Virus record (IMG/VR): IMGVR_UViG_3300038696_000236
Coordinates: 1 to 28,903 of that record
Length of the DNA stretch: 28,903 bases
Reading direction: 5' to 3' (one strand)
From: a virus
Within the stretch, counting starts at the first letter, position 1. Every line of letters begins with the position of its first letter. This document shows positions 6,521-13,155 of this stretch, in pieces. The translations under genes were made by a program, and so were the position numbers. The notes below the pieces were generated by a model. The model made no database searches. It saw only the letters and a program-made list of their open reading frames with translations, and had not been told where the DNA came from.

Positions 6521-6569
6521 AGTTCACAGGACGGGGTTAGACCGTCATCCTGTTTTTTGGGTGTGAACT
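6521..6569 (+). terminator. Second terminator nested in a longer inverted repeat
   Basis: CAGGACGG (6527-6534) folds back on CCGTCATCCTG (6542-6552) with a small bulge, and TTTTTT follows at 6553-6558. This is terminator-like. The whole is framed by AGTTCACA (6521-6528) and TGTGAACT (6562-6569), a perfect 8-bp outer repeat. The transcript could therefore form either the terminator or an extended stem, which hints at control rather than simple termination. Confidence 0.65.
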
Positions 6570-6700
6570 CTGGGCCGTTCCCCAGGAGAATCCCCATTGG
6601 TTCAAGACCAGTGACAGGCAAGGCCGCTAACCCCGGCATATGCTTGCCCATCGCAGGCTCGACCACCCGCTAAAACTCAAAGCGCTGAGCTTTGATATGT
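6568..6700 (+). ncRNA. Hairpin-rich non-coding segment, possible structured RNA
   Basis: Consecutive stems can be drawn. CTCTGGG pairs with CCCAGGAG (6568-6588, one bulge). ATTGGT pairs with ACCAGT (6596-6612, one G-T). GGCAAG (6617-6622) pairs with CTTGCC (6643-6648) and encloses GCCG/CGGC with a seven-base loop (6623-6637). TCAAAGC pairs with GCTTTGA (6677-6695, seven pairs). No open frame with a ribosome binding site covers it. The density of stems suggests a folded RNA. It is not a recognisable tRNA, and the strand is assumed from the neighbours. Confidence 0.4.
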
Positions 6701-6734
6701 TTGTTTACGTCATAACTTCAGGAGGTTGAACCTA

Positions 6735-6752
6735 ATGACACTGGTTAATTAA
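6735..6752 (+). CDS. Possible minigene, five codons (MTLVN)
   Basis: AGGAGGT (6720-6726) is the strongest Shine-Dalgarno match in this non-coding region. It stands eight bases before an ATG that opens only MTLVN and then TAA. Such minigenes can act as leader peptides or titrate peptidyl-tRNA. It may equally be a chance match or a ribosome binding site left behind by a deleted gene. Confidence 0.3.
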   Translation: MTLVN

Positions 6753-6794
6753 GCTCAAGTTTTTACATAAACGCTTCCCTAAATCTAAAACGTA

Positions 6795-6814
6795 TGCTCA
6801 ACGAGCAATGCTCG
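6795..6814 (+). promoter_or_regulatory. Two overlapping 3-nt-loop hairpins, candidate vRNAP-type promoter
   Basis: TGCTC-AAC-GAGCA (6795-6807) and CGAGC-AAT-GCTCG (6802-6814) share bases and cannot form together. N4 virion RNA polymerase promoters are single-stranded hairpins with a 5-7 bp stem and a three-base loop. Both of these fit that geometry. Sequence agreement with N4 was not checked. Confidence 0.3.
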
Positions 6815-7033
6815 AAATTCCCTTACAACAAGACTATGCAGACTTCCAAACATGATCGTCCAGAGTACAAACTTTGGCATAACGACATAAGGATTAGAGC
6901 ATATACCCCTGGGCCTTAAAGGCACCGTTAGCCCAAATCAACGGACTCATCTGACAGACGTGTGAACTGTCCCCTTCGCCGGTCAGGGTTACAGACCGGC
7001 CCCAATCAACCTCACCGATACCGGAGACACCAC
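6815..7033. other. Non-coding stretch before the 36-aa gene
   Basis: I see no gene here. It contains a small hairpin GCCT-TAA-AGGC near 6914-6924 and a stronger one, GCCGGTC (6978-6984) pairing with GACCGGC (6994-7000), 34 bases before the next ATG. The second stem could hide or shape the leader of that gene. No sigma-70 promoter of good quality was found by eye. Confidence 0.5.
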
Positions 7034-7144
7034 ATGAGCTCTGACACCGCTTGGAAAGCCTTTCTTGATGGGCTTCAAACCAATGATTCAGCTGCGATGA
7101 ACCAGGCTCTTCAGTCTATGGCTCGCAGCTTCATACGCAGATAA
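7034..7144 (+). CDS. Very small hypothetical protein (36 aa)
   Basis: ATG at 7034 follows CCGGAG (7021-7026). The product, which includes AWKAFLDGLQTNDSAAMNQA and ends SFIRR, is a short amphipathic helix pair. A longer in-frame start at 6962 lacks a ribosome binding site and would run through the GCCGGTC hairpin. No family is recognised. It is the first gene of the next block after the non-coding region. Confidence 0.45.
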   Translation: MSSDTAWKAFLDGLQTNDSAAMNQALQSMARSFIRR

Positions 7145-7168
7145 ATCCCTCAAAATCACGGAGTACCT

Positions 7169-7579
7169 ATGACCGATTACACTTTCACAGTGGCCATGGA
7201 TGTTCGTGCTTATGGGACTGTTGATGCCGAAGCACCTACCCTCGAAGAAGCTCTTTCAAAGATTACTACCGAATACCTCACAGAAAACTTTGAAGGTAGT
7301 GGTGGTGGATCAGACGACTTCGACATGACACCTCTGGATGCTTCAATATCAGGAGCCAACTGGGTTCCAGAAAATGATAATGATGATGGGGAATTAGATG
7401 TCAACTATCAAATACCCAATGGCATTTTTAGAATGGATATAGCTAAAGAGAATGAACCAGAGCTGACACTTAAAGCTCTACGGTTCCTCTATTTGGCTGA
7501 TCCCAGTGATGGACTGGCTGTCTTAATCACCGATCTGGAAAACCAATTTAAGCACATCAGAGGGGAAGTACCGGCATGA
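7169..7579 (+). CDS. Hypothetical protein, paralogue of the next gene
   Basis: A 136-residue acidic protein. The N-terminus (YTFTVAMDVRAYGTVDAEAP, then TLEEALSKI) looks like a small alpha/beta unit. A Gly/Asp-rich middle follows. The C-terminus carries ALRFLYLADPSDGLAVLITD and then LENQF. The following gene has the same layout and a matching C-terminal motif (ALQMMMLADPTDRTRKLLDN, then LCRQK), so the pair seems to be an old tandem duplication. The two genes overlap by four bases. GGAG at 7160-7163 supports the ATG. I do not recognise the family. Confidence 0.7.
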   Translation: MTDYTFTVAMDVRAYGTVDAEAPTLEEALSKITTEYLTENFEGSGGGSDDFDMTPLDASISGANWVPENDNDDGELDVNYQIPNGIFRMDIAKENEPELTLKALRFLYLADPSDGLAVLITDLENQFKHIRGEVPA

Positions 7580-8010
7580 CAGGATCCAGTAAAACTGAAT
7601 TATATTACGTCAAATTAGCATTCAATGTCCCTCATGTAGTTAATTTGAAAATTCAGGCAGCTTCTTTGGACGAAGCCATTCATGAAATATGTACTGTTTT
7701 TGAAGCTGCCGACAGAGAAGAAAACCCAGAATCTGTAGCTCTACATGAAGCTCAACTATTACGCATGAATGGTTCAATTCATCGGCAAATAATTAGCATT
7801 ACTCCAAATCATCAGCCAAATATTACAGATGAGTTCATAGACCTTCCCAACAAAGGTTATGCGCTTCCAAAGATTGAAGATGAAGAAGCCGAGATCCTGA
7901 TCAACGCGCTTCAGATGATGATGCTTGCTGATCCAACTGATCGCACCCGCAAACTACTCGACAATTTATGTCGTCAAAAGAAATTCTTTACCGAAGGGAA
8001 GCTCACATGA
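7576..8010 (+). CDS. Hypothetical protein, paralogue of the preceding gene
   Basis: A 144-residue protein whose N-terminus (YYVKLAFNVPHVVNLKIQAA, then SLDEAIHEI) and C-terminus (residues 113-136, LADPTDRTRKLLDN) parallel those of the gene before it. The middle differs in sequence and length. ATG at 7576 lies in the ATGA overlap with the previous stop, and GAGGGG (7560-7565) is available upstream. The two products may form a heterodimer. The next gene also starts by ATGA overlap, so three genes are translationally coupled. Confidence 0.7.
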   Translation: MTGSSKTELYYVKLAFNVPHVVNLKIQAASLDEAIHEICTVFEAADREENPESVALHEAQLLRMNGSIHRQIISITPNHQPNITDEFIDLPNKGYALPKIEDEEAEILINALQMMMLADPTDRTRKLLDNLCRQKKFFTEGKLT

Positions 8011-8369
8011 CCCTATTCACTGGAACCAACGAAAAGCGGGTGCAGAAGATCATCGAGATCATCGACCTACTCGCCAAATCAGTTGAGGCTAACAACGCAA
8101 CGACGGATGACATATGGAAGCTCATGGAGCCAGCCATCAACCATATCGGGGCATTCCTGGCTTGTGACACACCGGTTGATTATGGCGATGAGGCTCCAGT
8201 TGAACCGGTGAAGTCAGAGCACAACCCAGACTCGGTTGAACCAACTCGCATCACCATTCTGAACCTGGCCAATGAAGCTCCTCTCAAAGACCTGTCGACT
8301 GCTGTGTCGGTCTACCTGCACCGGGTCGAAGAAGAGCTGATCCAGCCAATGAAGCCCCAAGAAGGGTAG
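8007..8369 (+). CDS. Hypothetical protein (120 aa), helical
   Basis: ATG at 8007 overlaps the previous stop (ATGA), with GAAGGG (7993-7998) just upstream. An in-frame ATG at 7968 would overlap more deeply and has no such site. The product has two predicted helical regions (residues 8-50 and 90-115) separated by an acidic, proline-rich linker (DTPVDYGDEAPVEPVKSEH). No domain is recognised. It ends four bases before the DNA ligase start and probably shares its message. Confidence 0.65.
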   Translation: MTLFTGTNEKRVQKIIEIIDLLAKSVEANNATTDDIWKLMEPAINHIGAFLACDTPVDYGDEAPVEPVKSEHNPDSVEPTRITILNLANEAPLKDLSTAVSVYLHRVEEELIQPMKPQEG

Positions 8370-8373
8370 TCAC

Positions 8374-9510
8374 ATGGAAATTCTTTATTGGCGTTTTCCT
8401 ATTTATAAGCGTGGCACTAAAGGTGAAGTACGTATCTGGTACATGGATACAGGTATAGATGGATCCGGGTCTAATGAAGTCTTTGGATTTCGGACCATTT
8501 CAGGCATTGATGGAGGTGCGCTTACCAAGTCTGAATGGACTCGCGTGGCTCCCAAGAACGTCGGCCGGGCCAACGCCACCACATCTCTCTCTCAAGCTGA
8601 ATCTGAGATTGACAGTGCCTATGAGCTCAAGCTTCGGTCGGGATACTTCCGCGACATAAACGCCATCGACAAGCTGGCATTCACCAAACCCATGCTGGCC
8701 ACTGACTGGGACAAGCGAAAGTCCAAGGTCGACCTCTATGAAGGGGTGTACGCTCAACCCAAGCTCGATGGCATCCGCTGCATAGCACGTGCTGACGGGC
8801 TGTTCACACGCTCAGGCAAGCCCATATTGGCTGTGCCCCATATCTGGGACGCCTTGGTTCCACTGTTCCAGTACGAACCAGATCTGATCCTGGACGGGGA
8901 GCTCTACAACCATGATCTGAAAGACAACTTCAATGCAATTGTTGGAGCTGTTCGTCGAGCCAATCCCAAAGGCGCTGACATCGAAGTTGCAAAATCAATC
9001 CAGTACCATGTCTATGATATTCCCAGCTCATACAAAGCTTTTGGATCCCGTATTCAAGATGTTTACAGCACACTGACTGGAGCAAATGATTGCATCAAGA
9101 TTGTGCCAACTGCTTTCGTTATGTCAGAAAACATCCTCGACAATTACTATTCAGGTTGGATGGAAGAAGGCTATGAAGGTCAAATGATCCGTTTGGCTCA
9201 TGTCCCTTATGAAAACAAGCGCTCCAACTCCCTGATGAAGCGCAAGGATTTCATGACTGAAGAGTTTCCTGTTGATGATATGTCAGAAGGTAAAGGTAAC
9301 TGGGCTGGTTGCACTAAAACCGTCACAGTAACACTGCCAAATGGTAACTCATGCGAAGCAACTCTACGTGGAACCAAAGAAACCCTGACCAAACTCTGGG
9401 CAGAGCAAATACCTGACTGGGCTACTGTCCGCTTCTTTGGATACACCCCTGATGGCATGCTGCGTTTTCCAATCGCTATAGATTACGGCTACGGCAAACG
9501 CACAGACTGA
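8374..9510 (+). CDS. ATP-dependent DNA ligase
   Basis: A 378-residue ligase that seals nicks in duplex DNA through an enzyme-AMP intermediate. Motif I is QPKLDGIR with nucleophile K130. Motif III is the LDGEL block (D174-G-E176). FHVYDI-like residues lie at 211-216, motif IV is EGQMIR (268-273) and motif V is LMKRKDF (K289, K291). A C-terminal OB-fold follows (about 300-378). The N-terminal ~90 residues contain KNVGRANATTSLSQAESEID, which matches the WGR-like N-terminal region of many phage ligases. Lagging-strand and repair synthesis by the phage polymerase would need it. Only weak ribosome binding sequence is seen (AGGG 8364-8367). A ligase is an addition to the N4 core set. Confidence 0.92.
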   Translation: MEILYWRFPIYKRGTKGEVRIWYMDTGIDGSGSNEVFGFRTISGIDGGALTKSEWTRVAPKNVGRANATTSLSQAESEIDSAYELKLRSGYFRDINAIDKLAFTKPMLATDWDKRKSKVDLYEGVYAQPKLDGIRCIARADGLFTRSGKPILAVPHIWDALVPLFQYEPDLILDGELYNHDLKDNFNAIVGAVRRANPKGADIEVAKSIQYHVYDIPSSYKAFGSRIQDVYSTLTGANDCIKIVPTAFVMSENILDNYYSGWMEEGYEGQMIRLAHVPYENKRSNSLMKRKDFMTEEFPVDDMSEGKGNWAGCTKTVTVTLPNGNSCEATLRGTKETLTKLWAEQIPDWATVRFFGYTPDGMLRFPIAIDYGYGKRTD

Positions 9511-9535
9511 ACCCAACCAAATCACACCACATCCA
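9511..9535 (+). repeat. C/A-rich leader element, copy 3
   Basis: ACCCAACCAAATCACACCAC with ATCCA following, immediately after the ligase stop and 13 bases before the next ATG. Confidence 0.75.
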
Positions 9536-9547
9536 AGGATAGTCACC

Positions 9548-9835
9548 ATGTTTGATATTGATCTGATGCTAAAGCATAATCGAGAAGTCAGTCACAAATA
9601 TAATAACGGTGACGGCGGTACAGAAAGCAATGAAGGTGTTCATTGCCCCTACTGTGAATATTTCCATGAAAGTGGCCCTGATCTCGGTCAATCAGACGTC
9701 TACAGAGAAGGTGAGCACACTTTCTCTTGCTCCGAATGTAGCAAAGATTTCATCGTACAAACCCAAATTGAATTCACATGGGTTTCTACTGCAATACCAT
9801 CTCACACCATACCAAACCAAACCTCATCAAATTAA
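9548..9835 (+). CDS. Small zinc-ribbon protein
   Basis: A 95-residue protein with two CxxC knuckles: HCPYCEYF (residues 32-39) and FSCSECSKDF (about 59-68). The spacing fits a zinc ribbon of the kind found in small phage transcription or recombination factors. The tail (SHTIPNQTSS) is simply the translation of the next C/A-rich leader element, so the functional protein probably ends near residue 80. CAAGGAT at 9533-9539 supports the start. A DNA- or RNA-binding role is likely but unproven. Confidence 0.7.
   Translation: MFDIDLMLKHNREVSHKYNNGDGGTESNEGVHCPYCEYFHESGPDLGQSDVYREGEHTFSCSECSKDFIVQTQIEFTWVSTAIPSHTIPNQTSSN
9802..9830 (+). repeat. C/A-rich leader element, copy 4, lying inside a coding end
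   Basis: TCACACCATACCAAACCAAA followed by CCTCATCAA. It encodes the last residues of the zinc-ribbon protein, yet keeps its place 18 bases before the downstream ATG at 9848. Position relative to the downstream gene is therefore what is conserved. Confidence 0.75.
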
Positions 9836-9847
9836 GGAATGATCTTC

Positions 9848-10924
9848 ATGACTATGTTCCCCCTCACACCAAGCAAAGCTCGTGAAGCTATCATCGAGTG
9901 CATGCAGGTTAATCTCGTTCCTTTTTTGACGTCGAGCCCTGGTCTTGGCAAATCAAGCATCGTTCAGCAAATCACCAAAGACTTCTCCCTGGAGCTGATC
10001 GACCTTCGTCTGAGCCAGTGTGCCCCTGAAGATCTCATGGGCCTGCCTATGCGCAAAGGTGAAGGCGCTGAAATGCGTGCAGCTTTCGCACCTTTCGAGA
10101 TGTTCCCCACTGAGAACGACCCACTGCCTGAAGGCAAACAAGGTTGGATCCTCTTGCTGGATGAGTTCAACTCGGCCGCCAAGGCCGTGCAAGCATCGGC
10201 TTACAAGATTGTCTTGGATCGAATGGTTGGACAAACCCAGCTGCATGAAAACTGCTTCATTGTCTGCGCAGGCAACCTTTCTGGGGACCGGGCCATTGTG
10301 AATTCAATGAGCACAGCCATGCAATCTCGCTTGATCCATATCGAGATGGAAGCAAGCCACACTGACTTCATGAGCTATGCAGTCAAAGCCGGGATCGATC
10401 ACCGCATCTTGGGTTTCCTGGAGTTCCAGCCAAGCAAACTGCACAGCTTCAAGCCTGATCACAATGACCGGACGTTTGCTTGCCCTCGGACATGGGAATT
10501 TGCATCCAAGCTGATCAAAGGCAAATCCCTTAGTGAGATCAATGTGCCCCTTCTCGCTGGTACACTCTCGGACGGTGTCGCTGTAGAGCTGAAAGCTTTC
10601 CTCAAGGAATATGACAAGCTGCCCAGCTATGGAGCCATACTGAAGGATCCAGAGAACATTGAGATCCCTCGGGAAGCCAGCACCTGCTTTGCGGTCATCA
10701 CTATGATGCTCGACAAGTTCAAAACCAGCGACTTCGAGGAAATCGTGAAATACACCGTGCGTCTCTCTCCAGAGTTCCAGGTCATCTACTTCCGGAATCT
10801 GGTGAAGCGGGACAAGACCCTGTTCAAGCACCCTCTGTATGCGAAGAGCACTCTCCACTTGATGAAGTTCCTTACAGACCCTGATGAGGATAATTCCCAT
10901 GACACAACTTCCGCCGCTGCCTGA
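9848..10924 (+). CDS. MoxR-like AAA+ ATPase
   Basis: A 358-residue AAA+ protein. Walker A is SSPGLGKSS (K35), Walker B is WILLLDEFN (D105-E106), and NLSGDRAIVNSMSTAMQSR (about 145-163) covers sensor 1 and the arginine finger region. The C-terminal half is a helical lid. MoxR ATPases work with a VWA-domain partner as chaperone-like machines that remodel proteins, and the next gene is that partner. N4-like phages carry such a pair in this part of the genome. The ATG at 9848 is chosen because AAGGA (9834-9838) is 9 bases upstream. The ATG at 9839 is too close to it. The end overlaps the next gene by 26 bases. Confidence 0.88.
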   Translation: MTMFPLTPSKAREAIIECMQVNLVPFLTSSPGLGKSSIVQQITKDFSLELIDLRLSQCAPEDLMGLPMRKGEGAEMRAAFAPFEMFPTENDPLPEGKQGWILLLDEFNSAAKAVQASAYKIVLDRMVGQTQLHENCFIVCAGNLSGDRAIVNSMSTAMQSRLIHIEMEASHTDFMSYAVKAGIDHRILGFLEFQPSKLHSFKPDHNDRTFACPRTWEFASKLIKGKSLSEINVPLLAGTLSDGVAVELKAFLKEYDKLPSYGAILKDPENIEIPREASTCFAVITMMLDKFKTSDFEEIVKYTVRLSPEFQVIYFRNLVKRDKTLFKHPLYAKSTLHLMKFLTDPDEDNSHDTTSAAA

Positions 10925-12158
10925 CCTTTCAGGCTACCCTGATCTACCACCTCTTCCTGAGCAGCGGATCCTCGACAAATGGTTGTCCCAAACCAAGGGT
11001 CTTCTGTTCACCATGAAGGGAGCTGGTTTTCTTGGCTCCCTTCTGTGCAACCACAACTTTCAGTGGGATGTCACAGCTCCAACAGCATGGTGCAACGGGT
11101 CAACAATCGCTTTTAATCCTTGGTTCTTCATGAATTTGGAACGTGATACTCGTGTGACGCTCCTGGGTCATGAGCTGTGGCACACCGGCTTCGATCACAT
11201 GCCTCGACTTGACGGCCGGGATCCAGAACTTTGGAACATTGCTGCAGACCATGTGATCAATCTCAAGATGATCAAAGACGGGTTCTCTTTCAAAGGTCTC
11301 GAATTTGGCTGCATGGATCCACAGTATGAGAACATGTCGACAGAGCAGGTCTATGATAAGCTTAAAGCTGAAGGGTACACGCCACCTCCTTTCATGGCTG
11401 AGATCTGCCCTGAAGATGGAAAAACAGGCAATCCTAACGTACCCCCTGATCCAACTGGTGGTGGGCCAGGAGGCAACACTCCAACCCTGTGCGGCGATCT
11501 TCGTAAGCCTGAACCAGGCACAGAGTCTGACGTCAAAAACAAGATTGTTCAAGCCATCCAAGCCAGCAAAATGTCTCAAGAAGCTGGGGTCATACCTGGA
11601 GAGACTGAGCTGATCATGGAGGATTTTCTCAATCCTACTTTGCCCTGGGAGACTCTGCTCTACAAGTTCATGAACGAAATGAGCAACGATGACTATTCCT
11701 GGAAGCGCCCTTCTCGGCGGTACGAGGATGAGTACCTACCCTCTCTGCAAGGAGAGAATGGTCTTGAACATCTCATCTATTATCTGGACATTTCTGGCTC
11801 AGTGTCAGATCACGAAATCTTGCGGTTCAACTCTGAAGTCAAATACATCCATGAAGGTCTTGCTCCTAAGAGACTGACGTTGGTCACATTTGATACAGAG
11901 ATCCAAGATGTCTACGAGTTTGCAGAGGGTCAAGCGTTTGAAAAGATCGTAGTTCATGGGCGAGGAGGCACATCTTTGGACTGCGTTCAAAAGCACATCT
12001 CAAAGCACCTTCCTACAGCTGCGGTTGTTTTTAGTGACTTATTCTGTCATCCTATGACTCCAGATCCTGGAGTTCCAGTCCTTTGGATAGTCCTCGACAA
12101 CAAGAGAGCCAAGACTCTTTTTGGAACCAAGGTCCATATGGATCGCCATCAAATCTGA
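10899..12158 (+). CDS. VWA-domain protein with metallopeptidase-like N-terminus (DUF2201 type)
   Basis: A 419-residue protein in two parts. The N-terminal part has HELWH (H91-E92...H95) followed by LWNIAADHVIN (about 111-121), the pattern of the putative zinc metallopeptidase domain of DUF2201 proteins. A glycine/proline linker (about 180-205) leads to a VWA domain with MIDAS residues DISGS (D297, S299, S301), a Thr in GGTS (T359) and D380. With the MoxR ATPase upstream it should form a remodelling or proteolytic complex. Start at 10899 has GAGG nine bases upstream; an earlier in-frame ATG at 10884 overlaps that site. What substrate it acts on during infection is unknown. Confidence 0.85.
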   Translation: MTQLPPLPDLSGYPDLPPLPEQRILDKWLSQTKGLLFTMKGAGFLGSLLCNHNFQWDVTAPTAWCNGSTIAFNPWFFMNLERDTRVTLLGHELWHTGFDHMPRLDGRDPELWNIAADHVINLKMIKDGFSFKGLEFGCMDPQYENMSTEQVYDKLKAEGYTPPPFMAEICPEDGKTGNPNVPPDPTGGGPGGNTPTLCGDLRKPEPGTESDVKNKIVQAIQASKMSQEAGVIPGETELIMEDFLNPTLPWETLLYKFMNEMSNDDYSWKRPSRRYEDEYLPSLQGENGLEHLIYYLDISGSVSDHEILRFNSEVKYIHEGLAPKRLTLVTFDTEIQDVYEFAEGQAFEKIVVHGRGGTSLDCVQKHISKHLPTAAVVFSDLFCHPMTPDPGVPVLWIVLDNKRAKTLFGTKVHMDRHQI

Positions 12159-12274
12159 GCTGCATTGTAATTAACAATTACGGGGAAGCTGCAAGCGGTT
12201 GGCAGACGGTGTTGGGTGATCCCTACACCGTGCCGGGGACCACGCGCCCGGTCATCTCCACCAAACACAGAAAG
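12159..12274 (+). promoter_or_regulatory. Structured intergenic segment with three hairpins
   Basis: GTAATT-AAC-AATTAC (12167-12181) is a perfect six-pair stem with a three-base loop. CGGTGT (12207-12212) pairs with ACACCG (12225-12230). CCGGG (12233-12237) pairs with CCCGG (12247-12251). There is no T-run, so these are not simple terminators. The first has the geometry of an N4 vRNAP promoter hairpin. A frame open across the region from 12083 seems to be an accidental extension of the next gene. Confidence 0.4.
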
Positions 12275-12580
12275 ATGCCTATGACTGATAAACCAGATCC
12301 ATCTGGAAACGAAGAAATGCGTGAGTTTTCGAAAGCTATCAACCAGTTCTCAAAGAAGTATAACTGCTCTACAGCAGATGCTTTGCTTCAGTACATGATC
12401 TTCTCATTTGAGACCTTACGTCAAATGGATTTTGAAAACACGGCTTTCACAATCAAGAGCTTCAAGTCTTACATTGACGGGGACATGACGACCGAAGAGT
12501 TTTCTACTGTGATGCAAGTCTGCCGTACTCAATACTACCAAACATTCTTGCAAAAGTCTGGAGCTGTCAGGGTCCACTGA
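12275..12580 (+). CDS. Hypothetical helical protein (101 aa)
   Basis: Residues include EEMREFSKAINQFSKKYNCS and later TAFTIKSFKSYIDGDMTTEE. It is predicted to be all-helical and is not recognised. ATG at 12275, or the in-frame ATG at 12281, is preferred. Upstream extension to 12083 would run through the hairpins and overlap the VWA gene. There is only a weak AAAG ahead of the start. The stop falls inside the first unit of the GACCCACTGA repeat, which suggests the repeat grew at the gene end. Confidence 0.6.
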   Translation: MPMTDKPDPSGNEEMREFSKAINQFSKKYNCSTADALLQYMIFSFETLRQMDFENTAFTIKSFKSYIDGDMTTEEFSTVMQVCRTQYYQTFLQKSGAVRVH

Positions 12581-12610
12581 GACCCACTGAGACCCACTGA
12601 GACCCACTGG
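12571..12610 (+). repeat. Tandem 10-bp repeat, unit GACCCACTGA
   Basis: GGTCCACTGA, GACCCACTGA twice and GACCCACTGG stand head to tail at 12571, 12581, 12591 and 12601. The first unit includes the stop codon of the preceding gene, and each of the next two would supply another TGA. Confidence 0.9.
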
Positions 12611-12619
12611 CACCTGATC

Positions 12620-12650
12620 AATCACACCACACCAAATCAAATTGAACCAA
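12620..12650 (+). repeat. C/A-rich leader element, copy 5
   Basis: AATCACACCACACCAAATCA and then AATTGAACCAA, ending 11 bases before the dCTP deaminase ATG and just ahead of its AAGGAG site. Confidence 0.8.
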
Positions 12651-12660
12651 GGAGACAGCA

Positions 12661-13155
12661 ATGATCATCAACGGGAATTATCTCTTACAGGCAGCCCCCA
12701 TCAAAAACATGCTTAGTACCAAAGAGCGTAGCAACGGTGTGTCCCATGGTCTGGCTGAAGCCGGATACGACATCCGCATCAAACAGCGCATTGTGTTCAC
12801 AGAGAACAACTGCATCTACGTCAACGGTGTGCTGGCGGACAAAGGCAAATTCATCAAAGCTTCTGCAATCGATGAGTTCCAAATGCCTACCAACTTGGTG
12901 GGTGTGGTTCATGACAAATCAACTTGGGCTCGCAAGGGTTTGTCGGTTTTCAACACTGTGATCGAAGCAGGCTGGAATGGGTTCCTTACACTTGAGTTGG
13001 TTTATCACGCCAATGAATATCTCGAGATCCCTGCCGGTGCTGGCATCGCTCAGGTGCTGTTCACTAAGATGGCTCAAGATGGGCAGTACGAAGGCAAATA
13101 TCAGAACCAAGCAGACAAGCCTGTGGACGCTGTATTTGAAGGAGAACCACTGTGA
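12661..13155 (+). CDS. dcd: dCTP deaminase family protein
   Basis: A 164-residue protein of the dCTP deaminase/dUTPase trimer family. Characteristic residues are HDKSTWARKGL (84-94) and VIEAGWNGFLTLEL (100-113). The latter carries the catalytic glutamate (E112), matching E138 of the E. coli enzyme, and it is followed by IPAGAGIAQVLF (123-134). The enzyme would convert dCTP to dUTP, which dUTPase and then ThyX (16480) turn into dTTP for phage DNA synthesis. The length is a little below the E. coli enzyme, as usual in phages. AAGGAG (12649-12654) sits seven bases before the ATG. A bifunctional dCTP deaminase/dUTPase cannot be excluded. Confidence 0.88.
   Translation: MIINGNYLLQAAPIKNMLSTKERSNGVSHGLAEAGYDIRIKQRIVFTENNCIYVNGVLADKGKFIKASAIDEFQMPTNLVGVVHDKSTWARKGLSVFNTVIEAGWNGFLTLELVYHANEYLEIPAGAGIAQVLFTKMAQDGQYEGKYQNQADKPVDAVFEGEPL

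Noticed and set aside
6568-6670. tRNA gene
   Set aside because: A seven-base anticodon-like loop and GGTTCAAGACC suggested one, but no cloverleaf with seven-pair acceptor stem, D arm and T arm could be assembled.
10304-10900. 198-residue minus-strand frame under the MoxR gene
   Set aside because: It mirrors the codon structure of a clear AAA+ gene and carries no domain of its own.
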